Positions 5,342 through 6,256 of a stretch of DNA of 6,256 nucleotides are shown in pieces. A program made the translations under genes and the position numbers. The notes beneath the pieces are model-generated. The model ran no database searches and had not been told where the DNA came from. It saw only the letters and a program-made list of their open reading frames with translations. The stretch lies in the NCBI GenBank assembly GCA_902495155.1, contig CABUWD010000117.1, forward strand, positions 1 to 6,256, given 5' to 3'. The stretch comes from an uncultured Collinsella sp. (GTDB taxonomy: Bacteria; Actinomycetota; Coriobacteriia; Coriobacteriales; Coriobacteriaceae). The first letter of the stretch is position 1. Each line of letters starts with the position of its first letter.

Positions 5342-6256
5342 TGGCCGACATCCATATCCTTGTTGCCGACGATGCCGCTGGTCAGCGTCTTGACGCCTAT
5401 CTGGGCTCCAATGACGGCTGCCCTACGCGCTCTTCCTGCGCGCATCTGATTGAGGGAGGCGCCGTTGCCGTCAACGGTGAGACTTGTCTCTCTAAAAAGT
5501 ACGCCGTACGCGCCGGCGATCGCATCTCGGTCGACTTGCCCGAGCCGCACGACCCGACCGACGTGATTCCCGAGGCCATTCCCCTCGATATCCGCTACGA
5601 GGACGACTACCTTATCGTGCTCTCCAAGCAGCGGGGCCTGGTGTGCCATCCCGCCCATGGCCACGAGAGCGGCACCCTTGCGAACGCTCTGGTCTACCAC
5701 TGCGGCATCGATCATCTTGGTACTGTGCAGGGTGAGGACCGCCCCGGCATCGTGCATCGCCTGGATCGCGATACCTCGGGCCTTATGCTCGCGGCAAAAG
5801 ATGACGACACCCAGCGCGCGCTTCAGAATCTCATCCGCACGCGCACGCTCGACCGCCGCTATATCACGCTTGTCCACGGGCACATCGCCATGGACGAGGG
5901 CACCATCAATACCGGTATCGCCCGTTCTACGCGCGACCGCGTCAAGATGGCGGTTTCGGATGACCCCTTTGCCCGTCAGGCCATTACGACCTTTAAGGTC
6001 CTCGAGCGCTTTGATTCCACGCGTTTTGACGACGGCTATACGCTCGTTGAGTGCCACCTGTTTACGGGCCGCACACATCAGATTCGCGTGCATATGCGCC
6101 ATATCAACCACGCCTGCGTGGGCGATCCGCTCTACGGCAAGTGCGATGCGCGTGCCGATCAGGGCCTGACCAGGCAGTTCCTGCATTCTTGGCGCGTTGA
6201 GTTCCACCTGTTAACGGGCCGCACACATCTGATGCGCGTGCATATGCGCCATATCA
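5341..6256 (+). CDS. rluD: RluA/RluD-family 23S rRNA pseudouridine synthase (3'-truncated, aberrant end)
   Basis: The family isomerises specific uridines of 23S rRNA (helix 69 for E. coli RluD) to pseudouridine. The visible 305 residues begin with an S4-like RNA-binding domain (about 14-65, including LIEGGAVAVNG). The catalytic domain follows, with GIVHRLDRDTSG (136-147), where D142 in HRLD is the expected nucleophile, and with GRTHQIRVHM (243-252) and GDPLYG (261-266). The start is ATG 5341, which shares its A with the lspA stop. AAAGGA (5325-5330) inside lspA is a suitable ribosome site. The lspA-rluD order is common in Gram-positive bacteria. The sequence is normal to about residue 288 (LHSWRVEF). 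It then repeats the GRTHQIR segment in altered form (LTGRTHLMRVHMRHI) instead of the expected C-terminal TGE-type strand, and the window ends. Residues after 287 should not be trusted. RluD is the best label; another RluA-family member cannot be excluded. Confidence 0.92.
   Translation, partial: MADIHILVADDAAGQRLDAYLGSNDGCPTRSSCAHLIEGGAVAVNGETCLSKKYAVRAGDRISVDLPEPHDPTDVIPEAIPLDIRYEDDYLIVLSKQRGLVCHPAHGHESGTLANALVYHCGIDHLGTVQGEDRPGIVHRLDRDTSGLMLAAKDDDTQRALQNLIRTRTLDRRYITLVHGHIAMDEGTINTGIARSTRDRVKMAVSDDPFARQAITTFKVLERFDSTRFDDGYTLVECHLFTGRTHQIRVHMRHINHACVGDPLYGKCDARADQGLTRQFLHSWRVEFHLLTGRTHLMRVHMRHI
6045..6106 (+). repeat. First copy of a 62-bp repeat inside rluD (native position)
   Basis: This copy encodes the conserved ECHLFTGRTHQIRVHMRHI region at its normal place in the synthase. 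The same bases, with four differences, recur at 6195-6256, exactly 150 nt later. Confidence 0.9.
6195..6256 (+). repeat. Second, altered copy of the 62-bp repeat at the window edge (probable artefact)
   Basis: Compared with 6045-6106 the differences are G to T at 6203, T to A at 6213, A to T at 6230 and T to G at 6234. All four are transversions and all change the amino acid (C to F, F to L, Q to L, I to M). The copy is in frame, begins at the shared bases CGTTGAGT and runs to the last base of the window. Confidence 0.9.

Noticed and set aside
5338..6207. A 289-codon minus-strand frame opposite rluD
   Set aside because: It is a mirror of the rluD coding frame with no recognisable motifs, while the plus frame carries the pseudouridine synthase motifs.

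Overview
The window looks like a chromosomal core region of a high-GC gut actinobacterium of the class Coriobacteriia, probably Collinsella or a near relative. That placement is inferred from the GC-rich codon use, the ileS-lspA-rluD gene order, the T-box-controlled ileS and my memory of related proteins; no search was possible. There is no rRNA, tRNA, CRISPR array, prophage or recognisable transposase gene here.

Left part (1-1233). The last 33 codons of an unidentified plus-strand gene run into a strong symmetric hairpin with A and T tracts, placed as a shared terminator for two convergent genes. Facing it on the minus strand is an iron-containing alcohol dehydrogenase of the glycerol-dehydrogenase type. 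It keeps the metal ligands but lacks the usual glycerol-pocket motif, so its substrate is open.

Middle part (1234-4524). A divergent spacer holds a candidate extended -10 promoter and then a T-box riboswitch of about 300 nt. Its parts can be read directly: stem I with AGAGAG and a specifier loop showing AUC (Ile), a stem III-like hairpin, and an antiterminator with an 8-bp basal helix that competes with an intrinsic terminator. It precedes ileS, a full-length type I isoleucyl-tRNA synthetase that starts at GTG 1720. Uncharged tRNA-Ile should therefore permit ileS transcription. The tRNA-acceptor bulge reads UGGUUAA rather than the usual UGGNACC, which is the most interesting regulatory detail here.

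Right part (4525-6256). Just after the ileS stop lies a perfect 16-bp REP-like palindrome, then a conventional terminator. Next come lspA (lipoprotein signal peptidase, TTG start, charged C-terminal tail) and, overlapping it by one base, an RluD-family 23S rRNA pseudouridine synthase that runs off the window. The final 62 bases repeat, with four changes, a segment found exactly 150 bases earlier in the same gene. Because the copy ends at the window edge and replaces the expected C-terminus, it is more likely an assembly or chimera artefact than biology.

I see no wholly new multi-gene system. The points worth a second look are the T-box variant, the REP-like palindrome and the terminal repeat.
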